Of a stretch of DNA of 64,000 bases, positions 9,082 to 17,780 are shown one piece after another. Position 1 is the stretch's first letter; each line of letters starts with the position of its first letter. Made by a program: the position numbers and the translations under genes. Below the pieces are notes generated by a model. That model saw only the letters and a program-made list of their open reading frames with translations. It ran no database searches and was not told the origin of the DNA. Source of the stretch: JABDMH01 sp965223215 (GTDB lineage Bacteria; Bacteroidota; Bacteroidia; Chitinophagales; Saprospiraceae); assembly GCA_965223215.1 (NCBI GenBank), contig CBDCVZ010000010.1, forward strand, positions 3,100,001-3,164,000, given 5' to 3'.

Positions 9082-10713
9082 ATGAATTTACCACAATTAT
9101 CAACCCTGATTATCTTGTGCTGGCTGGCACCTGCGGTGCATAGTCAGGTAGCCATCTGGTCCAAGCATGAGATTTCATTTACTAGTGATAAAAATTACGC
9201 AAATCCCCTATACGAGGTAAAAGAGTTTTACGCCACCTTTACTTCTCCAACCGGACGAAAGCACATTCGCAACGGTTTTTGGGATGGTGACCGGGCATTC
9301 AAAATTCGCTTTATGCCGACCGAGGTTGGGAAATGGTCCTACAGCACCATCTGCTCGGATGACCAGAATAGTGGACTTCACGGCCTTAAGGGAAACTTCA
9401 CTTGCACGGTGAATAATAGTTCGGAAAAAATCTATCAACTAGGTGCATTAGAGAGAATACCAGGAAACTATTATCTGACCTATGCAGACGGTTCTCCCTT
9501 TTTCTACGTGGCATGTACAGCCTGGAATGGTGCACTCAAGTCGACCGATTCCGAGTGGGAAAAATATCTTAGCCAACGCAAGGAAAACAACTACAATGTC
9601 ATTCAATTTGTAACGACCCAATGGCGCGGATGTGAAAAAGACCAGCTAGGCGAGACAGCATTTACCGGAAGTGGTAAAATCGAAATAAATCCAGATTTCT
9701 TCAAACGTATAGATAATAAAATCGAAGCCATTAATGCCAAGGGATTAATTGCTGCCCCTGTGCTGCTTTGGGCACTTCCCCGGGGTGCAGGGAGAGAGTT
9801 TAGTCCGGGATATTATCTTCCGGAGGATGAGGCAATTTTATTGGCACGCTACATGGTTGCGAGATTTGGTGGTGATCAGGTAATTTGGATTCTAGGAGGG
9901 GATGGCAGTTATGTAAATGACTATGAACAACGTTGGAAGCGAATAGGGCGGGAGGTTTTTGATGGCCACCATCCGGGTGTCGTTGCTCAGCATCCACACG
10001 GCAGCTCGTGGATCGGTGAAGATTATAAGGAAGAGGATTGGCTTGACATCATCGGATATCAGTCGAGCCATAATAATAGTGAAAGAGTGGTCAATTGGAT
10101 CAATAAAGGTCCGATGGCATCACAATGGGATAAATTGCCACCACGCCCATTAATTAATTTGGAACCTAACTATGAAGAAATCAGATTTTTTATCACAGCG
10201 GAAGATGTGCGTAATGCATCTTATTGGAGTTTGCTTGCCACACCACTGGCAGGCATCACCTACGGGGCGAATGGTATCTGGCCCTGGATTCAAAAAGAGG
10301 GTGAGCTCATAGAAAATCATGGCAATCCTGGCGGGCGAGGACCAAGCACATGGGAAACTAGTATGAATTTTCCCGGCAGCCTCCAGATCGGCTATCTGTC
10401 AAAATTTATTCAGCAGTATCCTTGGTGGTCACTTAAGCCATCACAAAAATTATTGCTTGAGCAACCGGGAGATTCTGTGTACAATCATTTTATTTCGGTG
10501 GTCGCCGATGATGGCCAATCTCTAATTATTGCCTATACCCCGCGACGACAAGCCATCGTATTGGCACTCGACAAAAATAAAGCATATGATGCCAAATGGT
10601 TTGACCCCATCAAAGATAAATATTCGCCTGCTGAAGCAGAGATTGGCGACCATCACTATAGTTTTCATCCACCAGGAGCGCAAGACTATCTATTAATTCT
10701 AACCGCCAAATAA
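9082..10713 (+). CDS. Secreted GH140/DUF4038 apiosidase-like glycoside hydrolase
   Basis: The 543-residue protein has a signal peptide ending around H-S-Q (residue 22). Three parts follow: an Ig-like DUF5060-type domain (~25-110), a TIM-barrel DUF4038 'apiosidase-like' catalytic domain (~125-440) and a C-terminal beta domain of the putative collagen-binding type (~455-543). Candidate catalytic acids are D274 in 'WILGGDGSY' and E361 in 'NLEPNYE', at the barrel positions where this family carries its acid pair. The characterised GH140 enzyme removes apiose from rhamnogalacturonan II. Being exported and 7 bases before the lactonase gene, it would supply the apiose that the rest of the operon consumes. 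Confidence 0.85.
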   Translation: MNLPQLSTLIILCWLAPAVHSQVAIWSKHEISFTSDKNYANPLYEVKEFYATFTSPTGRKHIRNGFWDGDRAFKIRFMPTEVGKWSYSTICSDDQNSGLHGLKGNFTCTVNNSSEKIYQLGALERIPGNYYLTYADGSPFFYVACTAWNGALKSTDSEWEKYLSQRKENNYNVIQFVTTQWRGCEKDQLGETAFTGSGKIEINPDFFKRIDNKIEAINAKGLIAAPVLLWALPRGAGREFSPGYYLPEDEAILLARYMVARFGGDQVIWILGGDGSYVNDYEQRWKRIGREVFDGHHPGVVAQHPHGSSWIGEDYKEEDWLDIIGYQSSHNNSERVVNWINKGPMASQWDKLPPRPLINLEPNYEEIRFFITAEDVRNASYWSLLATPLAGITYGANGIWPWIQKEGELIENHGNPGGRGPSTWETSMNFPGSLQIGYLSKFIQQYPWWSLKPSQKLLLEQPGDSVYNHFISVVADDGQSLIIAYTPRRQAIVLALDKNKAYDAKWFDPIKDKYSPAEAEIGDHHYSFHPPGAQDYLLILTAK

Positions 10714-10720
10714 TCCCTTT

Positions 10721-12607
10721 ATGAAGTTATCGGCAGGTGATCTTTCCCTGGTCTATGAGGATGGGTTTTTACGATATATTCACTTGGGTGATCATGAAGT
10801 GATCCGGATGATCTATTTCGCTCTCCGTGATCGAAATTGGGGTACCATCGGGGGAGAAATTCAGGATGAAGAAATCATTTCGGATACCGATTCTTTTAAG
10901 ATAAACTACCGGTGGGTCAGTTTGAACTCCCAATTTCCATTTACATGGCACGTTTCAATATCAGGAAATCGGGATCATTCGATTTTATTCAAGATTGATG
11001 GCCAGCCTGAGAAAACCATTCTAAAAAACCGGGCTGGTTTCTGCGTGTTGCATCCCATCGCCGAAAATGCGGGGCACCCGTGCTCAGTTACGGATCCCAG
11101 TGGCAACCTGACCCAAGGTGTTTTTCCGAAATTAATCAGCCCGCACCAGCCCTTTAAGAACATCCGGTCGATGCAATGGCCACTCGGCAACATGGGCTCG
11201 GCGAGCATTGATTTTCAGGGCGACATTTTCGAAATGGAAGATCAAAGAAATTGGACAGACGATTCTTATAAGACCTATTGTACGCCCTTAGACCTCAAAT
11301 TTCCGGTGTCCCTCACTCCTGAGTCTACGGTTCACCAAGAAATTCTGCTTTCTGTTTTGCCAAATCAACCCATTAAAAAGAAAACCGAAACACCGGTTGT
11401 AGAAGTCACTTATGGATCCAAGATAGACCGATTGCCAGGACTGGGCATCAGTGAAAATGCCGATGGAGCATCGCTTGGTCAGGAAGAACTGCGGCGGCTG
11501 GGAGCACTTAAACTTGACCACTACCGAGTTGAGCTTCCACTTTATGATTCATGGCAGGGAAAATTTATACAGAGACTATCAGAAGCGAATAAATTAAAGG
11601 TTGCCATCCATGTCAATCTCCTATTTGGCCAGGCCGCGGACTGGGAAGACCAACTGAAACAGTTCTTATCATTTATGGAGGTGCATGCTGGCAGCTCTAT
11701 CTCTGCATTGGCGATCTTCCATAAAAATTCGAAAACAACCCCAGATGCCTTGATTAGGTCGGTCGTGCCACCGATTAGAAAACACCTACCGGGTTTACCA
11801 ATCGGAGCGGGAACTCTCGCTTACTTTACCGAATTAAATCGTGAGCGCTTTGATCCCAAACCTCTGGATTTTATTTCCTATTCCGTCAATCCCCAAGTAC
11901 ATGCTTTCGATGATGCCTCACTCACTGAGACCCTCAAGGCCCAATCCTACACCGTAGAAAGCGCCATGGCCTATTTTCCGAATTGCGAAATAAAAATTGC
12001 ACCGATCACTCTTAAACCACGCTTTAATCCCAATGCAACTTCTGAAGAAAAAGACATTCAAGGCACTCTACCCAGCAGTGTTGACCCCCGGCAAACAACT
12101 CTTTATGCCGCTAATTGGATGTTGGGTAGTATCATTCACCTTGCTCAAGTAGACACAGCTGCCGTCAGCTATTTTGAGGCCAGTGGATGGAAAGGAGTGC
12201 TGCAGGGAAACAGTCCTTCGCCACTGCCGGAATTAATGCCCATTACTCCAAGACAAATTTTTCCAGTTTATCATGTATTGAAATTCATCCTGGAGAAAAA
12301 CCATCATTCCATCATCCCACTAAAAAGCAGTCAACCGCTCTCAGTAAAGGGGCTGATTCTTCAGAACCCTAGAGAAGGTAGATTCTTGTTGGCTAATTAT
12401 GAAAATAAATCAGTCAAGATCAAATTTGACCTAAAGGCTAAAAAGTACCGGCTAATTATTCTTGAAGACCACCATTTTCATTGGCACCCGAACAGCTCTG
12501 AATTATTTGAGCAATTATTTAGAACCGTTTCAGAAGTGACGGTAAAGGAATCACTCAAGCTGATGATTCCGGCCAGGGGATTAGTAATTGCATTACTTCA
12601 ATATTAA
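10721..12607 (+). CDS. apnL: Probable D-apionolactone lactonase
   Basis: The 628-residue protein has no signal peptide, so it is cytosolic. The N-terminal ~230 residues form a beta-rich region with conserved-looking segments 'GFCVLHP', 'SPHQPFKNIRSM', 'FEMEDQRNWTDDSYKTYCTPL'. A TIM-barrel-like middle follows ('HYRVELPLYDSW', 'PIGAGTLAYFTELNRERF', 'DFISYSVNPQVHAFDD'), then a small C-terminal beta domain. This architecture and length match the unusual lactonase family (ApnL) that opens D-apionolactone to D-apionate. It sits between the apiosidase (7-base gap) and the importer ATPase (2-base gap). Catalytic residues are not assigned. Confidence 0.82.
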   Translation: MKLSAGDLSLVYEDGFLRYIHLGDHEVIRMIYFALRDRNWGTIGGEIQDEEIISDTDSFKINYRWVSLNSQFPFTWHVSISGNRDHSILFKIDGQPEKTILKNRAGFCVLHPIAENAGHPCSVTDPSGNLTQGVFPKLISPHQPFKNIRSMQWPLGNMGSASIDFQGDIFEMEDQRNWTDDSYKTYCTPLDLKFPVSLTPESTVHQEILLSVLPNQPIKKKTETPVVEVTYGSKIDRLPGLGISENADGASLGQEELRRLGALKLDHYRVELPLYDSWQGKFIQRLSEANKLKVAIHVNLLFGQAADWEDQLKQFLSFMEVHAGSSISALAIFHKNSKTTPDALIRSVVPPIRKHLPGLPIGAGTLAYFTELNRERFDPKPLDFISYSVNPQVHAFDDASLTETLKAQSYTVESAMAYFPNCEIKIAPITLKPRFNPNATSEEKDIQGTLPSSVDPRQTTLYAANWMLGSIIHLAQVDTAAVSYFEASGWKGVLQGNSPSPLPELMPITPRQIFPVYHVLKFILEKNHHSIIPLKSSQPLSVKGLILQNPREGRFLLANYENKSVKIKFDLKAKKYRLIILEDHHFHWHPNSSELFEQLFRTVSEVTVKESLKLMIPARGLVIALLQY

Positions 12608-12609
12608 AA

Positions 12610-14103
12610 ATGGCTGATCATTACAAATTGTCATTGGAAGGTATTTCGAAATCCTTTCCGGGGGTAAAAGCACTTGACCGTGTGACCTTTAACTTGGCCT
12701 TAGGAGAAGTGCATGCACTTTGTGGCGAAAATGGAGCAGGGAAGACAACTTTGATGAATGTGCTTTCAGGTAATCTGCAACCTGACCAGGGTAGCATTTG
12801 GATTGATCAACAACGGGTTGAAATAAAGAATCAATTAGACGGGCAAAAAAAAGGAATTGGCATTGTCTATCAGGAGAAAAGCCTGATCGACGGCTTGAGT
12901 GTAGCAGATAATATTTTTGCGGGACATCAGCCACTCAATCGGTTTGGATTAATCGATCGAAAAAAACTGCACCGACGTACTGAGAGATTATTAAGTCGGC
13001 TCGGCATCGAGATCAGACCGGCACAGATACTCGCCGACCTTTCACCTGGAAAACAGCAAATGGTAGAGGTAGCCAAAGCCCTAGCCCTCAATCCCAACAT
13101 TCTCATTTTGGATGAGCCCACAGCTGCCATTTCTGAACGGGATGCACAAATTCTTTTTACGCTGGTCGAGCAACTAGCAAAGTCCGGTACTTCTATCATC
13201 TACATTTCACATCGACTTCCTGAAATATTCAAAATTTCTGATCGCGTAACCATACTAAAAGACGGGGTGAGTCAGGGCACCTTTGAGACGTCGGCGTTGG
13301 ATATCGATAAGGTGGTTAGACTGATGGTGGGCAGAGACCTCAAGGCCCTCCCCTACGCCGATCAACGAACAGACGAGGTTGTGCTGCGTGTGGAGGATTT
13401 CACCGGCACGAGGTTTAAAGACATTGCCTTGCAACTTAGGGCCGGCGAAATACTCGGACTCTCGGGTCTGGTAGGTGCAGGGCGTTCTGAATTTGCCAGA
13501 GCGCTTTTTGGCATCGACGCAAAAAAATCTGGATTGATCTCGCTATACGACAGGGAGGTTCAAATTAGGAGCACACATCAAGCCATCCTCGAAGGCCTGG
13601 GGTACCTGCCGGAAGACAGAAAGAGGCTCGGTATTTTCATCGACATGTCCATTCTTGACAACATTCAATGCATACAACAGAATTTCTCTAACCGCGGATC
13701 AGACGATCGACGCAGCCCGAGTGAACACATTCGTGAAATCATCGAGCATTTACGCATTAAGGCTCCCAGCCTCTCAGAAAAGGTTCGAAATCTGAGTGGA
13801 GGAAATCAACAAAAGGTAATATTTGCAAGGTGGTTATTAGTAAAACCAAAAATCTTGATGATTGATGAGCCTACCGCTGGCATAGACGTAGGTGCGAAAT
13901 ATGAAATTTATCAAATACTAAAGGAATTGACAGCACAAGGAAAATCTATCTTACTTATCTCATCTGATTTACCTGAACTCATTGGTATTTGCGATCGAAT
14001 TTTAGTATTTAGATCTGGCAATATTTCCGCTGAGTTTGAGCGGCGAGAATTTAATGAAGAAGAAATTATGCACTATGCCTCAGGCACTAAATTGTCTGCG
14101 TGA
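12610..14103 (+). CDS. Sugar ABC importer ATP-binding protein (RbsA/CUT2 type)
   Basis: The 497-residue protein has two fused ABC domains. NBD1 has Walker A 'GENGAGKTT' (~40-48), signature 'LSPGKQQMVEVAKAL' and Walker B 'ILILDEPTAA'. NBD2 has a degenerate Walker A 'GLVGAGRSE', an intact signature 'LSGGNQQKVIFARWL' and 'ILMIDEPTAGID', as in ribose/xylose-type ATPases. It starts 2 bases after the lactonase stop codon, so it is co-translated with the catabolic genes. It would energise uptake of the apiosidase product, probably D-apiose, across the inner membrane. Confidence 0.93.
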   Translation: MADHYKLSLEGISKSFPGVKALDRVTFNLALGEVHALCGENGAGKTTLMNVLSGNLQPDQGSIWIDQQRVEIKNQLDGQKKGIGIVYQEKSLIDGLSVADNIFAGHQPLNRFGLIDRKKLHRRTERLLSRLGIEIRPAQILADLSPGKQQMVEVAKALALNPNILILDEPTAAISERDAQILFTLVEQLAKSGTSIIYISHRLPEIFKISDRVTILKDGVSQGTFETSALDIDKVVRLMVGRDLKALPYADQRTDEVVLRVEDFTGTRFKDIALQLRAGEILGLSGLVGAGRSEFARALFGIDAKKSGLISLYDREVQIRSTHQAILEGLGYLPEDRKRLGIFIDMSILDNIQCIQQNFSNRGSDDRRSPSEHIREIIEHLRIKAPSLSEKVRNLSGGNQQKVIFARWLLVKPKILMIDEPTAGIDVGAKYEIYQILKELTAQGKSILLISSDLPELIGICDRILVFRSGNISAEFERREFNEEEIMHYASGTKLSA

Positions 14104-14122
14104 GTAGTGACGGTTGAACCAT

Positions 14123-14160
14123 GCAAAAATATTCGAAATTAGCCACTCTGTATTTTTTGC
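14123..14160 (+). repeat. AT-rich inverted repeat between ABC ATPase and permease
   Basis: GCAAAAATA at 14123-14131 pairs with TATTTTTTGC at 14151-14160 across a ~19-base loop, in the 105-base gap between the transporter ATPase and permease genes. It could be a processing or partial attenuation site that lowers downstream expression, or simply chance in an AT-rich spacer. No U-rich tail follows directly. Confidence 0.3.
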
Positions 14161-14208
14161 AAAATTAGATCAAATAAAACGAAATAACCTCTAACGCACC
14201 GCCACTGA

Positions 14209-15204
14209 ATGAAAGTTAGCCAATCATTATTTCGAGACCGGGTTTTCACTTTAGCCATCACCATTGTAGTCCTTATTGTTGTAAGTTCTGCGATCTGGCC
14301 CAACCAGTTTTTTACCCTCGAAAACATTTCCCTGGTGCTTTTAAATCTTTCGATTGAGGCGATTGTTGCGGTGGGGATGATGATCTTGCTTATTTCCGGT
14401 TCCTTTGATTTATCCGTGGGATCAGTCGTCGCCTTTGCCGGTGGTTTCACGGCCTATTTAATGTTTTATTGGGGCATGTACATTCCATTCGCGATAGGTT
14501 GTGGTTTGGGGGTAAGTGCATTCATCGGTTTGGTGAACGGTCTTTTCGTAGCCAAAGTAGGCGTCAACCCTTTGATTCAAACGTTGGCTATGATGGGCAT
14601 CGTGCGGGGATTGGCTTTAATGGTTACGGGATCCGGTATTCAAAACCTGCCTGGAGCATATAGTATGTTGGGGCAGGCAAAAGTTTTGGGATTTCAAACA
14701 CCGGTTTGGTATATGGTCATCATTGTATTTCTATTTGCTTTCTTGGTGCGCCGGACAGTCTTTTTTCGGCGCTACTACTACATAGGAGGTAATGAAAAAG
14801 CAGCCGAACTATCGGGTATTCGAGTTGGAAGGATGAAAATTTACTCCTTTGTCATCATGTCGAGCTTAGCTGGTATGGCCGGTATTATCCTATCAGCAAG
14901 GTTGGGTGCAGCTATGCCCACCGTGGGCCAAGGAATGGAGTTGAAGGTGATCACAGCGGTTATCTTGGGCGGTGCCAGTCTACTTGGTGGTCAAGGTAAA
15001 ATCCTGGGGGCACTCCTTGGCACTCTTTTCATGGGACTCATTTCGAACATCATGATTCTCTCCCGGGTATCAGGATATTGGCAACAAATCATCTTAGGGA
15101 TCATCCTGATTCTCGCGGTGAGCATCGACCTGTTGGTACAGCAGCGAAGGGGCTTGACTTTGCCATCCTATTTAGCCAATCTTATCCGCTCCAGAGGCCG
15201 GTGA
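14209..15204 (+). CDS. Sugar ABC importer permease (RbsC/CUT2 type)
   Basis: The 331-residue integral membrane protein has about eight to ten hydrophobic helices and matches the BPD_transp_2 family of ribose-type permeases. Typical segments are 'SGSFDLSVGSVVAFAG' and 'GLVNGLFVAKVGVNPLIQTLAMMGIVRG', and the EAA-like cytoplasmic loop region is 'LKVITAVILGGASLLGGQGKILGALLGTLFMGLISN'-type, as in RbsC. It works as a homodimer with the preceding fused ATPase. It is separated from that gene by 105 bases and from the binding protein by 114 bases. Confidence 0.93.
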   Translation: MKVSQSLFRDRVFTLAITIVVLIVVSSAIWPNQFFTLENISLVLLNLSIEAIVAVGMMILLISGSFDLSVGSVVAFAGGFTAYLMFYWGMYIPFAIGCGLGVSAFIGLVNGLFVAKVGVNPLIQTLAMMGIVRGLALMVTGSGIQNLPGAYSMLGQAKVLGFQTPVWYMVIIVFLFAFLVRRTVFFRRYYYIGGNEKAAELSGIRVGRMKIYSFVIMSSLAGMAGIILSARLGAAMPTVGQGMELKVITAVILGGASLLGGQGKILGALLGTLFMGLISNIMILSRVSGYWQQIILGIILILAVSIDLLVQQRRGLTLPSYLANLIRSRGR

Positions 15205-15318
15205 GCGACATCTATCAGATCTTATTCAGGTCTAGGGTAGTCTGAATATCGCCACTCTTCATTTTTGTACTTATCTTAGTTTGCTGAGATCCTGCTGGCG
15301 TAAACTATTGTCGATGCT

Positions 15319-16329
15319 ATGAGAAATCACTTTCAACCTTTGCTGCTATTTCTGTTACTTTTAGTGGCATGTGATCCTAACCAAGGAGCCTACCATCAAG
15401 CCAACGATGGCGACGCCAATCAGGTGGTCGCCGTCGATGAAAACGAAGAGTACATCATGGTCACCACTTTCATCAATTTTCCAATGTATGTCAATCACGA
15501 CCAAGCTGCTTTCCACCAATGGGGTCGAAAAAATGGTGTCAAAACGACCGTCCTAGGGCCCACAGAATGGGATGTCGTGCAACAGATCGCCACCATTGAG
15601 CAAGTCATTCCTTCTAAACCCACCGGGTTACTCATCAACGGGACGGACCCATCCATTGCCAGTGCAATTGATAAGGCTGTTGCAGCGGGCATCCCCACGG
15701 TTGTATACGATAGTGATATACCCAAAAGCAAACGCCATGCTTTTTTGGGAACGGATTGGTATGACATCGGTCGATTGCAGGGTGAAGCCATGGTCGAGCT
15801 CATTGGGGGGAGAGGAAAGATTGCTTACATTGGATTGGTTGGGCAGGTCAATATGGAAAACGGATTTCGCGGACTTCTTGACGTGCTCGCAAAATATCCG
15901 GCCATCGAAGTTATTGGCAAGTATGACAGTCAGGGTAGCACCGAGAATGTTGCCAAAATAACATCCGATCTTATTGCGGCCAATCCTGACTTGGCAGGAC
16001 TTTGTGGTTTTGATGCCATTACCGGACCTGGCATCGGCCTCGCTGTACGAGAAGCGGGAAAAGCAGGTCAAATTAAAGTGACCACAGTGGATTGGGAACC
16101 AGAACATCTCAAACTGGTCCGAGAAGGGGTAATCCAGGTGCTAATTGGTCAAAAGCGTGAGTTATTTACCTGGTACGGTGCTCAATTTCTATTTGACATG
16201 GTGCATAAAACCAATCGTTTATCGGATGATGACGAGAGGGCAGACATTACCAACATTCCCTATTCAGTCAATACTGGCCTACTAAAAATCACGGCCGACA
16301 ATATTGATTTATTTGATGCTTCTAATTAA
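15319..16329 (+). CDS. Sugar ABC importer substrate-binding lipoprotein
   Basis: The 336-residue protein has a lipobox (L-L-V-A-C, Cys18), so it is probably a membrane-anchored lipoprotein. The mature part is a type I periplasmic binding protein of the ribose-binding group (Peripla_BP_4). The motifs are 'LLINGTDPSIASAIDKAVAAGIPTVVYDSD', 'GRLQGEAMVELIGGRGKIAYIG' and 'LAGLCGFDAITGPGIGLAVREAG', all placed as in RbsB-like proteins. Ligand residues cannot be read off, but the operon context suggests D-apiose. It is followed after 9 bases by the phosphatase-like gene. Confidence 0.92.
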   Translation: MRNHFQPLLLFLLLLVACDPNQGAYHQANDGDANQVVAVDENEEYIMVTTFINFPMYVNHDQAAFHQWGRKNGVKTTVLGPTEWDVVQQIATIEQVIPSKPTGLLINGTDPSIASAIDKAVAAGIPTVVYDSDIPKSKRHAFLGTDWYDIGRLQGEAMVELIGGRGKIAYIGLVGQVNMENGFRGLLDVLAKYPAIEVIGKYDSQGSTENVAKITSDLIAANPDLAGLCGFDAITGPGIGLAVREAGKAGQIKVTTVDWEPEHLKLVREGVIQVLIGQKRELFTWYGAQFLFDMVHKTNRLSDDDERADITNIPYSVNTGLLKITADNIDLFDASN

Positions 16330-16338
16330 TTCCAGCGA

Positions 16339-17727
16339 ATGAATAAATCTCTTACCGGAAATCATCTTGTTGGAATCTTACTTCTGCTTCTGTCGACCAC
16401 CTCATTGCTCGTCGTTTTACAGGGGGATCATGCACATACCCATGGCCATAGCCACGATCATGAAGGAGATGTATTCCGTGCGTTTGGGCCAGACCTCTTG
16501 CCGACCAACCATCCCGATCAGATCATCTTAAATCTCACAGAGAATCCCCTCAAATCGCTGGCCGTCAACTGGCGAACCGATGCGAGCGTTAGCAAAGGTC
16601 AGGTCCACCTGGCTGAATCCACCCACAACTCTAATTTTCAAGAAGATGCTCGTACCATCGAAGCCAAAAGTGAGTTCTTTGAAAACCAATACTTGTCCGA
16701 GCCCAAAGTCAGTGCGCACTATCACAGCGCTATTTTAGACAATCTCAGTCGCGGCAAAAAATATGTATATCGAGTAGGCTATGATTCTACTTGGAGCGAA
16801 TGGTTTCAGGTACAGGTGCCAGCTCCTAAACGCAATGGCCTCAAATTTATCTATTTCGGCGATGCCCAAAATGATGTCAAATCACTTTGGTCTAGGGTGG
16901 TGCGTGAAGCCTATCGAAAATTACCGGATGTGGATTTCATGTTGCACGCCGGAGATCTTATTGACAAAGCAAACCGGGATCTCGAGTGGGGTGATTGGTT
17001 TCATGCCGGGGGATTTCTAAATGCAATGGTGCCAAGCATTATGACTCCGGGAAATCACGAGTACTTTAAGGGGCGTCTCTCACGACACTGGAAGCCACAA
17101 TTCAATCTGCCTCTGAACGGCCCTCGTGAATTGAAGGAAACGTGCTACGAAATTAATTACCCCAACCTCAAATTGATTTCACTCAATGCCGAACGCATTG
17201 GCAGGTTGGATGCCCAAGGGTCCATCCAAGCAAATTGGCTTGATTCCGTCCTGACCAATAACCCCATGAAGTGGACGGTAGTAACCATGCACTACCCAAT
17301 ATTTTCGTCAAAAGCCGACCGCGATAATTTCGAGTTACGAAGCATTATCAAACCTATTTTTGATAAACATCACGTCGATCTTGTTTTACAGGGCCATGAT
17401 CATACTTATGGTCGTGGATCCGTCAAAAACATGGAAGGTGGTGCCTCAGCAAGAGATCAAAGATTTGGCACCATGTATGTCGTATCAATCAGCGGGCCTA
17501 AAATGTACGAGATTGGAGACCAACCATGGATGAAGAGACGAGCAGGAAGCACGCAGCTCTTTCAGATCATCACGGTCAAGGGCAACAAACTTACCTATGA
17601 GGCATACACTGCCGCTGGTGACCTCTACGATGCCTTCGATCTGGTCAAAAAATCCAATCAACCCAATCAAATTGTGGATAAGACTCCTTCAATCCCAGAA
17701 CGGCTCAATAAGCTCTCCACCCGGTAG
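16339..17727 (+). CDS. Secreted purple-acid-phosphatase-like metallophosphoesterase with His-rich leader
   Basis: The 462-residue protein has an N-terminal hydrophobic segment (~9-27), then a His/Asp cluster (residues 31-41). A fibronectin-type N-domain of purple acid phosphatases (~55-160) precedes the calcineurin-like core: G-D-A-Q at 174-177, G-D-L at 205-207, G-N-H-E at 238-241, 'TMHYPIF' and 'QGHDHTYGR'. All metal-ligand motifs are present, so it should be an active dinuclear-metal phosphatase or phosphodiesterase outside the cytoplasm. It starts 9 bases after the binding protein gene and closes the apiose run, but no apiose step needs it. Phosphate scavenging or removal of phosphate from the glycan are options. 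Confidence 0.85.
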   Translation: MNKSLTGNHLVGILLLLLSTTSLLVVLQGDHAHTHGHSHDHEGDVFRAFGPDLLPTNHPDQIILNLTENPLKSLAVNWRTDASVSKGQVHLAESTHNSNFQEDARTIEAKSEFFENQYLSEPKVSAHYHSAILDNLSRGKKYVYRVGYDSTWSEWFQVQVPAPKRNGLKFIYFGDAQNDVKSLWSRVVREAYRKLPDVDFMLHAGDLIDKANRDLEWGDWFHAGGFLNAMVPSIMTPGNHEYFKGRLSRHWKPQFNLPLNGPRELKETCYEINYPNLKLISLNAERIGRLDAQGSIQANWLDSVLTNNPMKWTVVTMHYPIFSSKADRDNFELRSIIKPIFDKHHVDLVLQGHDHTYGRGSVKNMEGGASARDQRFGTMYVVSISGPKMYEIGDQPWMKRRAGSTQLFQIITVKGNKLTYEAYTAAGDLYDAFDLVKKSNQPNQIVDKTPSIPERLNKLSTR

Positions 17728-17780
17728 CAAACTCGTATGCTCCCTACATAGACCTTATCAGGTAAATGACTCTTTTTCAA

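Noticed and set aside
9082..10713. Cellulase/GH5 call for the DUF5060-DUF4038 protein
   Set aside because: The barrel has GH-A-like features, but the DUF5060/DUF4038/collagen-binding-like order and the operon context fit the apiosidase-like family better.
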